DNA of 40,589 nucleotides from Lentisphaerota bacterium (GTDB lineage: Bacteria > Verrucomicrobiota > Lentisphaeria > Victivallales > Victivallaceae). The DNA is taken from NCBI GenBank assembly GCA_015061605.1, contig SUWH01000022.1:1-40589 (forward strand), in the 5' to 3' direction. This document shows positions 40,470 to 40,589 of the stretch, in pieces (position 1 is the stretch's first letter; every line of letters starts with the position of its first letter). The position numbers were made by a program, and so were the translations under genes. A model generated the notes under the pieces. It saw nothing but the letters and a program-made list of their open reading frames with translations. It was not told where the DNA came from and did not search any database.

Positions 40470-40589
40470 GCCTCTTCGACGGTTTGTGACAGAAGTCATA
40501 ATAATTTCTCGCTCGAAATTTCCGGCAGTTGATAGATTTTCAATTTGAAATACTCACGATCTCTGAAACCGTAAGCCTGTTTTATCAGC
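40470..40589 (-). mobile_element. End of an insertion sequence, ISL3 family-like (runs off the window)
   Basis: GCCTCTTCGACGG begins at 40470, right after the T-run, and resembles the G-G-C-T-C-T-T-C-G-type terminal repeats of ISL3 elements. The end of a transposase gene lies just inside. ISL3 members give 8-bp target duplications, and the eight T at 40462-40469 would fit one. The other end is outside the window. Confidence 0.6.
40496..40589 (-). CDS. Transposase C-terminus, ISL3 (IS204/IS1001/IS1096/IS1165) family, partial
   Basis: Thirty residues are readable before the TGA at 40496-40498; the start lies beyond the window. I-K-Q-A-Y-G-F-R-D-R-E-Y-F-K-L-K-I-Y is the usual end of ISL3-type transposases (K-x-A-Y-G-F-R-x-x-E-x-F-x-L). 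Family assignment is by motif memory only. It points back toward the tRNA. Confidence 0.65.
   Translation of the reverse strand, partial: LIKQAYGFRDREYFKLKIYQLPEISSEKLL

Overview
The window looks like a chromosomal segment of a PVC-superphylum bacterium, most likely Lentisphaerota (Victivallis-like, gut-associated). This is inferred from gene content, not from a marker search. The clues are a pseudopilin with the FTLIELLVV signature and a C-terminal H-x9-DG motif beside a DUF4838 protein, and a five-part pilus locus in the gene order of Akkermansia Amuc_1102 to Amuc_1098. Promoters share a house style, CTTGAA then 16-17 bases then TATATT.

Layout. At 187-4440 a pseudopilin, a secreted DUF4838 protein and a nitroreductase form one + strand unit ending at a strong terminator. 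A 31-bp palindromic unit, tandemly duplicated at 309-375, shifts the pseudopilin out of frame with its own well-placed start. At 4441-9774 the minus strand carries an SDR, an Ntn hydrolase and a CE7-type esterase, then a Gfo/Idh/MocA oxidoreductase and a second SDR. A LacI-family regulator (10082-11038) diverges from this block. At 11042-15632 the minus strand carries a quinone-oxidoreductase-like gene, a broken DUF790/Bax1-like remnant, an XPB-like helicase, a small membrane protein, an RluA-family pseudouridine synthase and RdgB.

At 15728-18877 tilS is followed by a NagB-like isomerase and a PIG-L deacetylase. The last two have strongly C-ending codons, which suggests high expression. At 18918-25260 lie ispD, an alternative sigma-70 factor and a three-gene Fe3+-type ABC importer, closely spaced. 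At 25324-27432 RsmE is fused in frame to a TPR lipoprotein and is followed by two more lipoproteins.

At 27560-39330 tpiA and secG lead into the pilus locus: Amuc_1102-like, PilM-PilN fusion (Amuc_1101-like), Amuc_1100-like, Amuc_1099-like with calcium-binding repeats, and two successive Amuc_1098-type secretins, closed by a perfect terminator. No assembly ATPase, prepilin peptidase or PilC is present here. The window ends with trmO, tRNA-Val(GAC) with its terminator, and the edge of an ISL3-type insertion sequence that abuts the terminator T-run.

The most unusual points are the duplicated secretins in the Amuc-like locus, the RsmE-lipoprotein fusion, the frame-switching palindromic duplication in the pseudopilin, a sigma factor with changed promoter-reading residues, and a NagB homologue with altered catalytic positions.
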